From positions 1 through 64,000 of the forward strand of contig JAPOXA010000110.1 of assembly GCA_026707325.1 (NCBI GenBank): a stretch of 64,000 bases of DNA, in the 5' to 3' direction. Of the stretch, positions 18,180 to 28,022 are shown piece after piece. The notes beneath the pieces are model-generated. The model saw only the letters and a program-made list of their open reading frames with translations. It had not been told where the DNA came from and ran no database searches. How positions within the stretch are numbered: position 1 is the stretch's first letter; the number at the start of each line of letters is the position of its first letter. This stretch comes from Acidobacteriota bacterium (lineage in GTDB: Bacteria; Acidobacteriota; Thermoanaerobaculia; Multivoradales; Multivoraceae). The position numbers were made by a program, and so were the translations under genes.

Positions 18180-21100
18180 ATGGGCGCCGCGCGTCCGGGC
18201 GGACCCCTGCCGAGCCTTCGTCACTACTGGCGGTCGAACGTCGCCGTGGTGCTGACCGCGGCGGTCGCGACCTCCGTTCTGACCGGCGCGTTGATGGTTG
18301 GCGACTCGGTGCGGGGAAGCCTGCGCCAGCTCACCCTCGACCGGCTGGGCGGCATCGATCACGCGCTGCTCGGCGCCGGCTTCTTCCGTGAGCGCCTGCG
18401 GGACGAGCTGGCGGCCTACGGGCAGTTCTCGGCCCGCTACGGGCCGGTGTCGGCAGCCATCCTCATGCAGGGCAGCGTGGTCGAACCCGAGAGCGGTCGG
18501 CGTGCCGCCCGGGTCAACGTGCAGGGGATCGACGACGAGTTCGCCGCCTTCTTCCCGGGCCGCGAGGAGGCGCTCGACCTGTCCCGGCCCGAGGGCCAGC
18601 TCTTCGCGTCGCTGGCGGTCAATCGTTCGCTCGCCGAGGCACTCGCCGTCGAGCCGGGCGATTCGGTCGTGCTCTATCTGGAGCGACCGAGCGAGGCGCC
18701 GCGGGCCAGCCTGATGGGGGAGAAGGACCCGGAGGACCAGTTGGAGAGCGTGCGGCTGAGCGTCGTCTCGGTGCTCGACGACGCCGGCCCGGGGAGCTTC
18801 GGGCTGGCGCCGCACCAGAACCAACCGCTGGTCGGCTACGCGCGGCTGCGCGATCTCCAGCGGGAGCTGGATCGCCGCGGGCTGGCGAACGCGCTGCTCG
18901 TCGGCGAGCGCGCCGGGGCGGGAGACGGCGCCGAGGCCGATCCCGAGGCCGCGGTCCTGGACCTTGAGCGGTGGATCCGCTCCCAGGCCCGGGCGGAGGA
19001 CTTCAGCCTCGCGTTCGTCGAGGCGGAGGACCACCTGCGGGTCGCCACGTCGCAGATCGTGTTCGGGGAGGAGCTCGCCGCGGCCGTAGAGGTATTGGCG
19101 GCCGACGCGGGCGTCGAGGCGCTCGGCGTCTCGACCTACCTCGCCAACCGCGCCGCGGCGGAGAACGGCTCGGCGGCACCGTACTCGACGATCGCCGCGC
19201 TCGACACCGGGAGAGCCGGGGAACTCGGCGTGCTGCGGCTCGCCGACGGTCGAGCTGCGCCCGCGCTCGGGCCGGGCGAGGTGCTCGTCAACACGTTCCT
19301 GGCGGAAGACCTCGAGATCGGAGAGGGCGACCGGCTGGAGGTCGACTACTTCGTCGTCGGCGACCGCGAACAGTTGGTCGAGCGGACAGTGCGGACCACG
19401 GTCGCCGGAGTCGTCGAGATGGCGGGCTGGGCCGCGGACCGCGACCTGACACCCGATTTTCCCGGCGTCGCCGACGCCGACAACATGAGCGACTGGGACC
19501 CGACCTTTCCGGTGAATCTCGGCCGCATCCGGGACCGGGACGAGGCGTACTGGGACGAGTACCGCGGCACACCGAAGCTGTTCGTCGACCTGGACTACGG
19601 CGCCGAGCTCTGGTCCAGCCGCTTCGGCCTCCTGACCTCGTTGCGGTTGCTGCCGGCCGAAGGGAGCGATCCGGCTCGGCTCCGGATCGCCCTTGAAGCG
19701 GAGGCGCCGGCCAGCATCGCGCTCCACGCGGCGGGCCTGGCGGTCGAGCCGGTCAAGGCCGCGGGCCTGCGCGGCGCCACCGGCGCTACGGACTTCGGAG
19801 GCCTGTTCATCGGTTTCAGCCTGTTCCTGATCGTCTCCGCGGCGCTGCTGGTGGGCCTGTTCTTCCGTCTGGGAACGGAGAGCCGCGCCAGCGAGATGGG
19901 CCTCCTGCTGGCCCTCGGCCACGGCATCAGGCGGGTGCGGCGTCGCTTCCTGCTGGAAGGCGCTCTGCTCGGCGGTGCGGGCGTCCTGCTCGGCCTGGGC
20001 GGAGCGGTGCTCTACGCCGGCGCGATGATGGCCGCGCTCCGCACCCTGTGGCGCTCGGCCGTGGGTTCGAGCCACCTGTACCTGCATGTCGAGCCGCTGA
20101 CTCTGGCGCTGGGCGGGGCGGGCTCGCTCCTCGTCGTGTTCTTCGCGATCCGGGGCGCGGTTGGCCGGCTGGCGGCGGTCTCGCCCATCCGGCTGCTGCG
20201 GGGAGAAACCGCCGAACTGCCGGCGACGGTTTCCGCGCCGGGCCGCAGGGCGCGCTGGACGAGGGGAATCGCCGGCGGCCTCGCGGTGGCCCTGCTGGGC
20301 GGGTCGGCGGCCGCCCCGGCGTCGGCGGCCGCCTACCTGTTCTTCTCGGGCGGGGCCTGCCTGCTGGTCGCGGGGCTCGCCGGCTTCACGCTGTGGCTCC
20401 GCCGCCGCCCCGAGGCGCCCCTTCGCGGCTGGTCCTGGCGGACCGGGTCGAGCATGGCGGCCGCGAACGCTTCGCTCAACCCGGGCCGGAGCCTGCTCTG
20501 CGCCGCTCTGGTTGCGAGCGCGTCGTTCGTCATCGTGGCCGTGGGCGCCTATGGGCTCCGCTTCGGCGAGGAGACGCGGAACCTGGATTCGGGCGCCGGG
20601 GGATTCGACCTGGTCGCCGAGTCCGACGTCTCCATCCTCGCCGACCTGGCCAGCGTGGAGGGCCGCTACGACCTGGGTTTCGGGAGGGAGGCGTCGGACC
20701 TCGTCGGCGGGAACGAGATCGTCGCTTTCCGGACGGTGCCCGGGGACGACATCAGTTGCCTGAACCTGTTCCAGCCGGAGCGGCCGCGGCTGCTCGGCGC
20801 GCCGCCGGAGTTCGTCGAGCGCGGGGGCTTCCGCTTCCAGTCGCTCGTCGACCGGGCGGGGGACAATCCGTGGGCGCTGCTGGAGGAGGACCTGGGCCCC
20901 GGCGTGGTGCCGGCGATCGGAGACTTCAACTCGGTCATGTGGATCCTGCACTCGGGGTTGGGCCAGAGCATCGAGATGGAGACTGAGCGGGGCGAGACGA
21001 TCGAGCTGCGGCTGGTCGGGCTCCTGCGCAAGAGCGTGTTCCAGAGCGAACTCGTGATCTCCGAGGCGAACCTGGCGGAGCACTTCCCGAGCCGGACCGG

Positions 21101-21620
21101 AGCGTCGTACTTCCTCCTGCGGACGCCGGCAGGCGAGCGGGAGCGGACGATGCAGGAGCTCGAACGGACGCTCTCGGGTTTCGGCTTCGACGCCGTTCCC
21201 ATCGCCCAGCGCCTCCAGGCGTACCAGGCGGTCGAGAACACCTACCTCGGCACCTTCCAGACCCTGGGCGGCCTTGGCCTGCTGCTCGGCACGCTGGGCC
21301 TCTCGGTCGTCCTGCTGCGCAACCTGCTCGAACGCCGCGGCGAACTCGCGACCATGCAGGCGATCGGCTTCTGGCGGCGCGCCCTGGCGTGGCTGGTAGT
21401 GGCCGAGAACGGTCTGCTCCTGGCCGCGGGCGTCACCGTGGGCGCCGCTTCCGCGCTCGTCGCGGTGAGTCCGCACCTTCTTGGAGGTCACGCGCTGGTG
21501 CCGTGGTTCTCGCTTGGCCTCACCCTGCTTCTGGTGCTGGCGGCCGGCACGCTGGCCAGCCTTGCGGCGGTGAGGCGCGTCACTCGGGAGGACCTGCTGC
21601 CGGCGCTGCGCGGCGGCTAG
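18180..21620 (+). CDS. ABC transporter permease (FtsX-like, large)
   Basis: N-terminal and multiple C-terminal TM segments with long periplasmic domains; directly follows the ATPase gene. Confidence 0.85.
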   Translation: MGAARPGGPLPSLRHYWRSNVAVVLTAAVATSVLTGALMVGDSVRGSLRQLTLDRLGGIDHALLGAGFFRERLRDELAAYGQFSARYGPVSAAILMQGSVVEPESGRRAARVNVQGIDDEFAAFFPGREEALDLSRPEGQLFASLAVNRSLAEALAVEPGDSVVLYLERPSEAPRASLMGEKDPEDQLESVRLSVVSVLDDAGPGSFGLAPHQNQPLVGYARLRDLQRELDRRGLANALLVGERAGAGDGAEADPEAAVLDLERWIRSQARAEDFSLAFVEAEDHLRVATSQIVFGEELAAAVEVLAADAGVEALGVSTYLANRAAAENGSAAPYSTIAALDTGRAGELGVLRLADGRAAPALGPGEVLVNTFLAEDLEIGEGDRLEVDYFVVGDREQLVERTVRTTVAGVVEMAGWAADRDLTPDFPGVADADNMSDWDPTFPVNLGRIRDRDEAYWDEYRGTPKLFVDLDYGAELWSSRFGLLTSLRLLPAEGSDPARLRIALEAEAPASIALHAAGLAVEPVKAAGLRGATGATDFGGLFIGFSLFLIVSAALLVGLFFRLGTESRASEMGLLLALGHGIRRVRRRFLLEGALLGGAGVLLGLGGAVLYAGAMMAALRTLWRSAVGSSHLYLHVEPLTLALGGAGSLLVVFFAIRGAVGRLAAVSPIRLLRGETAELPATVSAPGRRARWTRGIAGGLAVALLGGSAAAPASAAAYLFFSGGACLLVAGLAGFTLWLRRRPEAPLRGWSWRTGSSMAAANASLNPGRSLLCAALVASASFVIVAVGAYGLRFGEETRNLDSGAGGFDLVAESDVSILADLASVEGRYDLGFGREASDLVGGNEIVAFRTVPGDDISCLNLFQPERPRLLGAPPEFVERGGFRFQSLVDRAGDNPWALLEEDLGPGVVPAIGDFNSVMWILHSGLGQSIEMETERGETIELRLVGLLRKSVFQSELVISEANLAEHFPSRTGASYFLLRTPAGERERTMQELERTLSGFGFDAVPIAQRLQAYQAVENTYLGTFQTLGGLGLLLGTLGLSVVLLRNLLERRGELATMQAIGFWRRALAWLVVAENGLLLAAGVTVGAASALVAVSPHLLGGHALVPWFSLGLTLLLVLAAGTLASLAAVRRVTREDLLPALRGG

Positions 21621-21650
21621 GAGCCTGCGACGGTTTTGGCGGCTCTAGCC
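21615..21650. terminator. Possible bidirectional terminator hairpin between convergent genes
   Basis: Inverted repeat ggctaggagcc ... ggctctagcc (one bulge) spanning both stop codons; no clear U tract. Confidence 0.4.
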
Positions 21651-24293
21651 CTGGGGTTTCAGGTGGGTCTCGAACAGCTTGAGAATGCGGCGGTACTCGT
21701 CGAGCCAGCTTGAGGGTTCGACGAAGCCGTGGGCTTCGGCCGGATAGACGGCGAGTTCCCAGTCCTCCTTGCCGAGTTCGATCAGGCGCTGAACGAGGCG
21801 AACCGAGTCCTGGAACAGGACGTTGTCGTCCAGCATGCCGGTGCAGATGAGGAGGGGTTCCCGCAGGCCCTCGGCAAACTCGATCGGCGAGCTCCGCTCG
21901 TAGGCTTCGGGGTCGAGTTCCGGCGTGTTCAGGATGTTCGACGTGTAGCGGTGGTTGTAGTGGGCCCAGTCCGTCACCGGCCGGAGCGCCGCACCCGCCG
22001 CGAACAGTTCGGGGCGGCGGAACATCGCCATGAACGTGACGAAGCCACCATAGGAGCCGCCGTAGACGCCGATCCGTTCCCGGTCGACCCCGTGCTCGGC
22101 GACCAGGTAGTCGATGCCGTCGGCGAGATCCTCGACCTCGGGAGTGCCCATCTGCCGGTAGATCGCCGTGCGCCAGTCGCGGCCGTAGCCGGCGGAGGCG
22201 CGGAAGTCCATGTCGAGCACGACGTAGCCGCGACGGGCGAGCAGGGTGTGGAACATGAACTCACGGAAGTAGGAGGACCAACCCTGGTGGGCATTCTGGA
22301 GGTAGCCGGCGCCGTGCACGAAAACGACGGCGGGTCGTGGAGCTTCCGTGGGGCCGGGAGGCAGGTAGAGGCGGGCATGGACCGGGCGTTCGACGTGCGA
22401 GGAAGGCACCTCGACGAAGCGGGGCGGGACCCAGTCGATGGCGAGGAACTCCGGCGACGCCGTGTCGGTCAGGGGGATGGCCTCGGCGCCCGGCGATGCC
22501 TCCTGGAGCCAGAGTTCGGGCGGCCGGGTGGCGGTGGAATGGACGATCAGGAGATGGCGATCGTCCGGCGAGAGGAGGAAGGAGTTGAGCCCGCCGAGTG
22601 CGGTGACCTGTTCGATCGCGCCGGCGGCTGATTCCTGGACCGGCGCGCGGAAGATCTCGAAGACGCCCGGGTGATTCCGGTTCGCCTCGAAGTAGAGGAA
22701 GGCGCCGTCGGCCGAGAGCCGGGGCGAACGGACGACGAAGTCCCCGTCCGTGATCCGACGTCCTTCGCCGGTCGCCGTGTCCATCAGGTTGAGATGCGAG
22801 TAGCCGGTTTCCTCCGACAGGAAGAAGATCGTCCGGTCGTCCCGCAGCCAGCCGAGATCGCGAAAGGCGTAGTTGATCCAGGCCGGGTCGGTCATCCGGT
22901 GCAGGGGACGCAGTTCGCCGGCTTCGAGGTCGTCGGTTCCGAGGTCGATTCCGGCGATCCAGCGGTCCTTGTTGTCCACCGAGTAGACCTGCACGACGGC
23001 CCGTGTGCCGTCGCGGTTGAAGGACACCGGGCCGAAGCGGACCGGCCGGGGTCCGGGCTTCTCCTCACCGGTCTCCTCGTGGTTCTGTTCGACGGATTCC
23101 GGTTCGGCCTCGTCGGCGCCTTCGCCGCTGGCTGCTTGCTTCGCTGCCGCTTCCCGGGCCTCCTTCCGCTCGCGCGCCGCCTCGCGCAGGTCGGCCAACG
23201 GATCGTCCGCGATGCCCGGCAGCACGGAGAGGTCCACCGTCGCGGGCTCCGGGTCCTCGGCACGCAACAGGAGCAGCGTTTCGCCGGCAGCCTCCGACGT
23301 GCCGACCTTCGGCCGCACCTCCTCGACGTCCACCATCCCCGTGGCGGTGACGTAGTTCGGCATCCTGTCCCGGAGACCCTCGTCGCGCTCTTTCGGACGG
23401 GTTCGCACGATGAGGCGGTCGAGCGCGGGTGACAGCGTTGAGCCGGCGACTTCCACCTCCCTGCCCAGGTAGTGGGGAAGGGCCGGCCGGCTGGAGTCGC
23501 CGGTCTGCCGCTCCCTGAAGACCTCGAGGCTTCGTTCCTCGCGCTGGCGCCGCAGGCGGACGATCTCGAGCAGTCGCGGCTGCTGGCGCTCCAGGTAGCC
23601 GGCCCTGGCGTCCTGCTCGGAGCGCGCCTGCTCGGGCTCGTCTTCCGTGCGAACGTCGAACGGCTGCCACAGAAGGCCGGTTCTCCGCTCCCGCACGAAC
23701 CACACACCGATCCGCCGGAAGGCGAGGTCGCCGCCGACGGTGAAGAAGGGCGCGCTTTCCGGGGCGACGGTGCGGGTGATCTGGATCAGCCCGCCGTCAC
23801 GGTCCAGGTCGCGGACGAAGAGATCCCCGGCCTTGACGAAGACCCGGCGGCGTTGTTCGCGGTCCCAGTTGCCGCCGGCGCCGTCCGCGCCCGCGCGGTC
23901 GCGGTCGGAGACCCGGATCGTCTCGCGCGTGTCGAGGTCGACCCGGTAGAGGTCGCGGGTTTCCTCGCCCTCCCGCTTGCGCTGGAAGTAGACGCTGCCG
24001 CCCTCGCTGCTCCAGTACGGGCCCTCCGGCTGGCGGCCCAGCCAGTCGGGATGGGCCATGATCCGTTCGAGGGTGAGGTCGTCCTGGGCCCCCAGGGGAA
24101 GAACAGGCAGGAACAGGCCCGCGGCCAGGGCGGCCGCGCCAAAGCGGTGCCGGCCTTGCGGCCGGCACCTTGTCTCCCGGGGGTCAGAAGACCCCCGGAC
24201 ACGCGCCTTCGGCGCGCTCTCTCCGCGGGTCAGAAGACCCGCGGCAACAGACCCGCGCACCCAGTGGGCGGCCGCGGGCGGTCGAACGGGCAA
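21645..24293 (-). CDS. S9 family peptidase (prolyl oligopeptidase/DPP IV-like), exported
   Basis: GVYGGSYGGFVTFMAMFRRPELF catalytic Ser motif, DDNVLFQDS Asp, AEAHGF His, propeller region. No ATG before the signal peptide; start is TTG 24293 or GTG 24260. Confidence 0.88.
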   Translation of the reverse strand: MPVRPPAAAHWVRGSVAAGLLTRGESAPKARVRGSSDPRETRCRPQGRHRFGAAALAAGLFLPVLPLGAQDDLTLERIMAHPDWLGRQPEGPYWSSEGGSVYFQRKREGEETRDLYRVDLDTRETIRVSDRDRAGADGAGGNWDREQRRRVFVKAGDLFVRDLDRDGGLIQITRTVAPESAPFFTVGGDLAFRRIGVWFVRERRTGLLWQPFDVRTEDEPEQARSEQDARAGYLERQQPRLLEIVRLRRQREERSLEVFRERQTGDSSRPALPHYLGREVEVAGSTLSPALDRLIVRTRPKERDEGLRDRMPNYVTATGMVDVEEVRPKVGTSEAAGETLLLLRAEDPEPATVDLSVLPGIADDPLADLREAARERKEAREAAAKQAASGEGADEAEPESVEQNHEETGEEKPGPRPVRFGPVSFNRDGTRAVVQVYSVDNKDRWIAGIDLGTDDLEAGELRPLHRMTDPAWINYAFRDLGWLRDDRTIFFLSEETGYSHLNLMDTATGEGRRITDGDFVVRSPRLSADGAFLYFEANRNHPGVFEIFRAPVQESAAGAIEQVTALGGLNSFLLSPDDRHLLIVHSTATRPPELWLQEASPGAEAIPLTDTASPEFLAIDWVPPRFVEVPSSHVERPVHARLYLPPGPTEAPRPAVVFVHGAGYLQNAHQGWSSYFREFMFHTLLARRGYVVLDMDFRASAGYGRDWRTAIYRQMGTPEVEDLADGIDYLVAEHGVDRERIGVYGGSYGGFVTFMAMFRRPELFAAGAALRPVTDWAHYNHRYTSNILNTPELDPEAYERSSPIEFAEGLREPLLICTGMLDDNVLFQDSVRLVQRLIELGKEDWELAVYPAEAHGFVEPSSWLDEYRRILKLFETHLKPQG
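24146..24244. repeat. Cluster of four perfect hairpins (REP-like palindromes)
   Basis: 24146-24169 ggtgccggcc-ttgc-ggccggcacc; 24177-24198 ccgggggtc-agaa-gacccccgg; 24202-24216 cgcgcc-ttc-ggcgcg; 24223-24244 ccgcgggtc-agaa-gacccgcgg. Confidence 0.85.
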
Positions 24294-24297
24294 GCTG

Positions 24298-25374
24298 TTA
24301 CAGGGACTCGAAGTACTCGATCATCGCCTGGGCGGTGGCTCCTTCCGGATGGTTGGGGGCCACTTCCAGGAACTTCCTGAACGTCTCGAGCGCCTTGTCG
24401 TTTTCCGACTGGGCGGCGTAGCAGAGGCCGAGCATGTTGAGCGCTTCGGGGTGATTCGGATTGAACCCGACGACCTGCTCCAGCTTCGACAGGGCTTCGG
24501 GAATCTTGCCGGCGTTGTAGAGGTCCGCTGCCTCGTTGTAGAGGTTCTTCGCGGCTTTCTCCGGATCCGTGTTCTGGAGGGACGCCAGGGCGGCTGCGGC
24601 CTTGTCGTCCATTCCCAGCGCGTTGTAGCCGGCGTAGAGGATCTGGTTCATGTTCTCCAGGTCCTCTCCCTCCGCGGCCACCTTCTCGGCGTACTCCACG
24701 GCCCGGACGTGGTCCTCCCGGAACGAGTAGACGCGGGCGAGTCCGCCCATCGCCGAGGTCAGGTCCGCCTTCCTCTCGAGGGCGCTCTGGAACATGAACT
24801 CGGCGGTCTCGTAGTCGCCCGAGTTCAGGGCGTTGCTGCCCTGGTTGTAGAGCTTGATCGCGCTGCCCCGGGCCTCGGCTTCCAAGTCCACGGCCTGATC
24901 GGGCTGCGGGATGCCGGCGGCCTCGAACTGCGCCGCCTGCTGCTTCAGGGCCTCGTCTTCCGAGGTCAGGTTCCAGTCACCGCCGCCGGGGAGCTGGCTG
25001 AGCCTGGTCTCGTTCCGGGCGGGGATGCGGACGTTGCCAACTCGCCGGGTCACGTAGCCTTCCTTCTTCAACTCGACGGTGAAACCGCCGCGCTCGTGCG
25101 TGACGACGTTCTTGATCATGATCCGGAACCGGCCGTTCTTTCCGGAGTGGTGCACCTCCCGGAAGGTGGGCGCCTCGGGGTTCGTGAAGATGATCTCCAC
25201 GCCCTCGATCGTTTCTCCGGTTGTGGCGTCGAAGATCTGACCCCACACGGTGCCCGGGAGCTGCGCCGCCGCGGGCGCGACGAGGGCGAGCGAAAGGCAG
25301 ATGCCGAGGGCGGCAGCGAAGAGTCCGGGCCGCGCCGGCTGCTCCAGGGTCCACGGTTCGCGAATCGGCTTCAT
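24298..25374 (-). CDS. Carboxypeptidase-regulatory-like plus TPR repeat protein, exported
   Basis: Signal peptide (LFAAALGICLSLALVAPAAAQ), GTVWGQIFDATTGETIEGVEI domain, TPR segments; ATG 25374 preceded by aaggaga SD. Confidence 0.8.
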   Translation of the reverse strand: MKPIREPWTLEQPARPGLFAAALGICLSLALVAPAAAQLPGTVWGQIFDATTGETIEGVEIIFTNPEAPTFREVHHSGKNGRFRIMIKNVVTHERGGFTVELKKEGYVTRRVGNVRIPARNETRLSQLPGGGDWNLTSEDEALKQQAAQFEAAGIPQPDQAVDLEAEARGSAIKLYNQGSNALNSGDYETAEFMFQSALERKADLTSAMGGLARVYSFREDHVRAVEYAEKVAAEGEDLENMNQILYAGYNALGMDDKAAAALASLQNTDPEKAAKNLYNEAADLYNAGKIPEALSKLEQVVGFNPNHPEALNMLGLCYAAQSENDKALETFRKFLEVAPNHPEGATAQAMIEYFESL

Positions 25375-25483
25375 TGTCTTCTCCTTCGGCCGCACGGGCT
25401 CATGGCGGATCTGCTGGCGCGCGACGGGCCTCCTCCCGCCGGCGGACCTGGTTCCCGGAAGGGGCACTTAGAATAACAGAGCC

Positions 25484-26896
25484 GTGGTTGCGGATCCTGG
25501 CTCTCGCCTCGCGCGCCATCCGGCCTGGCCGAGGGTGCTGCAGATCTGCCGCGCAGCGGCGGAACGGGGCGGCTGCGTTCGCGTGGTGGGGGGCTGCGTA
25601 CGGGACGCGCTCCTCGACAGGTCGTTCGAGGAGTTCGATCTCGAAGCCTTCGGGATCGAGCCCGACGATCTCGACCGCATGCTGGAGGATCTGGGCATGC
25701 GGGTGGACCGGGTCGGCCGTGCCTTTTCGGTTCTCAAGCTCCGGGACATCCTCGTCGACATCGCCTTGCCGCGCCGGGAAGTCAGCATCGGGTCGGGCCA
25801 CCGCGACTTCCTCGTGGATGCGGACCCGCACATGACGGTCGAAGAGGCGGCTGAACGCCGCGACTACACGATCAACGCGATCTCCTACGAACCGCTGGCG
25901 GGCCGCGTCGACGATCCGCTGGGCGGCGCGGCCGATCTCGAGCGCGGCCGGCTTCGTCACGCCTCGCACCGGTTCTCGGAGGATCCCCTCCGGGTGCTGC
26001 GGGGGATGCAGCTAGTGGCCCGGCTGGGGCTCGAACCGGACCCGGATACGGCGGGTCTCTGTTCCGGGATCGACTGGCGCGAGCTGAGCGTCGAACGCGT
26101 GTTCGAGGAGTGGCGGAAGCTGCTCGTCCTGGGGGTCGAGATCGGACGAGGTCTTCGCTTCCTGCAGGCGACCGGTTGGATCGAGGCCTACCCGGAGCTC
26201 AAGGCCACCGTCGGCTGCGGGCAGGATCCGGAATGGCATCCCGAGGGCGACGTCTGGACCCATACGGGTCATGTCCTGGACGCTTTCGCGGTCGAGCGCC
26301 TGGGCGACGACGAGGAGGACCTGGTCGTCGGCCTGGCCTGTCTCTGCCACGACCTGGGCAAGCCCGCGACGACGCGCTTCGCCGACGGCCGGCTTCGTTC
26401 ACGGGGCCATGAGGCGGCCGGCGAGGCGCCCACGAGGAGTTTTCTGGCGCGGCTCACGAACCGCCGCAGCCTGGCGGACGACGTGGTGCGGCTGGTCGTC
26501 GATCACCTGAAACCGCGCCAGCTCTACCAGGGCGGCGCGGGGGACGCCGCCGTGCGCCGCCTGGCCCACCGGGTCAAGCGGATCGACCGGCTGGTGCGGC
26601 TTGCCCGTGCCGATGCCCGGGGCCGTCCGCCGCTGCCGCCGACGGACTGCGACGACTGCGACTGGCTGCTCGCCCGCGCGGAAGCGCTGCGGATCAGGGA
26701 TCAGGCGCCGCGGAAGCTGATCCTCGGCCGCGACCTGATCGACCGCGGTCTGACCCCCGGCCCCGAGATCGGGGACCTGGTGGATCGCTGCTATCAGGCA
26801 CAACTCGACGGGGCCTTCGAGGACCGGACCGCGGGCCTGCGTTTCCTCGATTCGCTGCTCCGGCGCCGGCCGGCTGCCTGGCGGGCGGAACCATGA
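25484..26896 (+). CDS. CCA-adding/poly(A) polymerase family nucleotidyltransferase with HD domain
   Basis: GGCVRDALLDRSFEEFDLEAFG, RRDYTINAISYEP, RFSEDPLRVLRGMQ, HTGHVLDA, CHDLGKP HD motif. Confidence 0.88.
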   Translation: MVADPGSRLARHPAWPRVLQICRAAAERGGCVRVVGGCVRDALLDRSFEEFDLEAFGIEPDDLDRMLEDLGMRVDRVGRAFSVLKLRDILVDIALPRREVSIGSGHRDFLVDADPHMTVEEAAERRDYTINAISYEPLAGRVDDPLGGAADLERGRLRHASHRFSEDPLRVLRGMQLVARLGLEPDPDTAGLCSGIDWRELSVERVFEEWRKLLVLGVEIGRGLRFLQATGWIEAYPELKATVGCGQDPEWHPEGDVWTHTGHVLDAFAVERLGDDEEDLVVGLACLCHDLGKPATTRFADGRLRSRGHEAAGEAPTRSFLARLTNRRSLADDVVRLVVDHLKPRQLYQGGAGDAAVRRLAHRVKRIDRLVRLARADARGRPPLPPTDCDDCDWLLARAEALRIRDQAPRKLILGRDLIDRGLTPGPEIGDLVDRCYQAQLDGAFEDRTAGLRFLDSLLRRRPAAWRAEP

Positions 26897-27600
26897 CCGG
26901 CTCCTCCGGTGGCCGGACGAGCGAAACAAGGGCCGCCAGCGAGTCGTCCCTGCACCGAGAGGACGATGGCTTGCCCGCACAGAAACCGTCTGACGGGGAA
27001 TCGACCCGCGAGTCGACCGGTCTTCCCGAAGACGCCGAGTTCGTTCGACGTGCGGCGGCGGGTGACGGCAGCGCGTTCGAAGCCCTGGTGCTTCGCTACG
27101 AGACACCGCTCCGCAAGCTGGTCTACGGCTACGTCCTCAACTGGGAGGTCGCCGAGGACGTGGCCCAGGACGCGTTCCTGGTGGCCTACCGGAAGCTCGG
27201 CGATCTGGGAGAGTCGGCCGCGTTCAAGAGCTGGCTCTACCGGATCGCGATCAACCGGGCTCACGACGAGCTGCGCCGGTCGGCGCGTTGGGGCAGGCGG
27301 CTGGACCGGAACGTGGGGGAGGAGGCCCTCGCGGAGTTGCCGGCGGCCGGCGCGGAGTCGGCCGTCGAGTCGCGGCTGCTGCGGCGCGCCCTCGTGCGCG
27401 AGCTGGCGCGGCTGCCGAAGAGGCAGCGGACGGCGGTCGTGCTGAAGGACGTGGTGGGAATGAAGTACGTGGAGATAGCGGAGCTTCTGGGCTGTCCGAT
27501 CGGCACGGCGCAGATCCGGGTCCATCGGGGCCGCCGGAAGCTCCGGCGCCGGCTCGGCGAGCCGGGCTCCAGGGAAGAAGGAGGTAGAGGAGGTACCTGA
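26893..27600 (+). CDS. ECF-type RNA polymerase sigma factor
   Basis: FEALVLRYETPLRKLVYGYVLNWEVAEDVAQDAFLVAYRKLGDL (region 2), LPKRQRTAVVLKDVVGMKYVEIAELLGCPIGTAQIRVHRGRRKLRRRL (region 4). Confidence 0.93.
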   Translation: MTGSSGGRTSETRAASESSLHREDDGLPAQKPSDGESTRESTGLPEDAEFVRRAAAGDGSAFEALVLRYETPLRKLVYGYVLNWEVAEDVAQDAFLVAYRKLGDLGESAAFKSWLYRIAINRAHDELRRSARWGRRLDRNVGEEALAELPAAGAESAVESRLLRRALVRELARLPKRQRTAVVLKDVVGMKYVEIAELLGCPIGTAQIRVHRGRRKLRRRLGEPGSREEGGRGGT

Positions 27601-28022
27601 TGAGGGAGGAGAAGAGGTCGAGGCGTCCGGAGGAAGGCGGAGGCAAGCTCGATGCGCTGTTCGATGCGCTGCGTGAGGAGTGCGCGGCGCCGCCGGCGGC
27701 GCGCGGTTTCCTGGCGGGTTTCAGAGCCCGGCGCGAGGCTTGGCTGAAGCGTACGGATCAGGCCGCGCCATGGCGGCTTCTTGCCCTGCGCCTGTCGCCC
27801 GTCGGGGCGCTTGCGGCCGGCGCCGCGCTGGTCATGACGCTCGGCGGCGGCACCCAGCCCACGGCTCCGGAGACTGTTCCGGAAACACCGGTTGCCGCCG
27901 AGTACCCGGATCCGTTCGTGGCCGGGCTGGAAGAGGCTGGTGTGGCGACCCTGGCGATGAACGACGATGACGCCGGCTACGAACTGCTGGCCGTTCTCTA
28001 CGAGCCAATGGGGACACGGTGA
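27600..28022 (+). CDS. Hypothetical membrane protein, possible anti-sigma factor
   Basis: Single TM segment (SPVGALAAGAALVMTLGGG), immediately follows the sigma factor gene. Confidence 0.5.
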   Translation: MREEKRSRRPEEGGGKLDALFDALREECAAPPAARGFLAGFRARREAWLKRTDQAAPWRLLALRLSPVGALAAGAALVMTLGGGTQPTAPETVPETPVAAEYPDPFVAGLEEAGVATLAMNDDDAGYELLAVLYEPMGTR

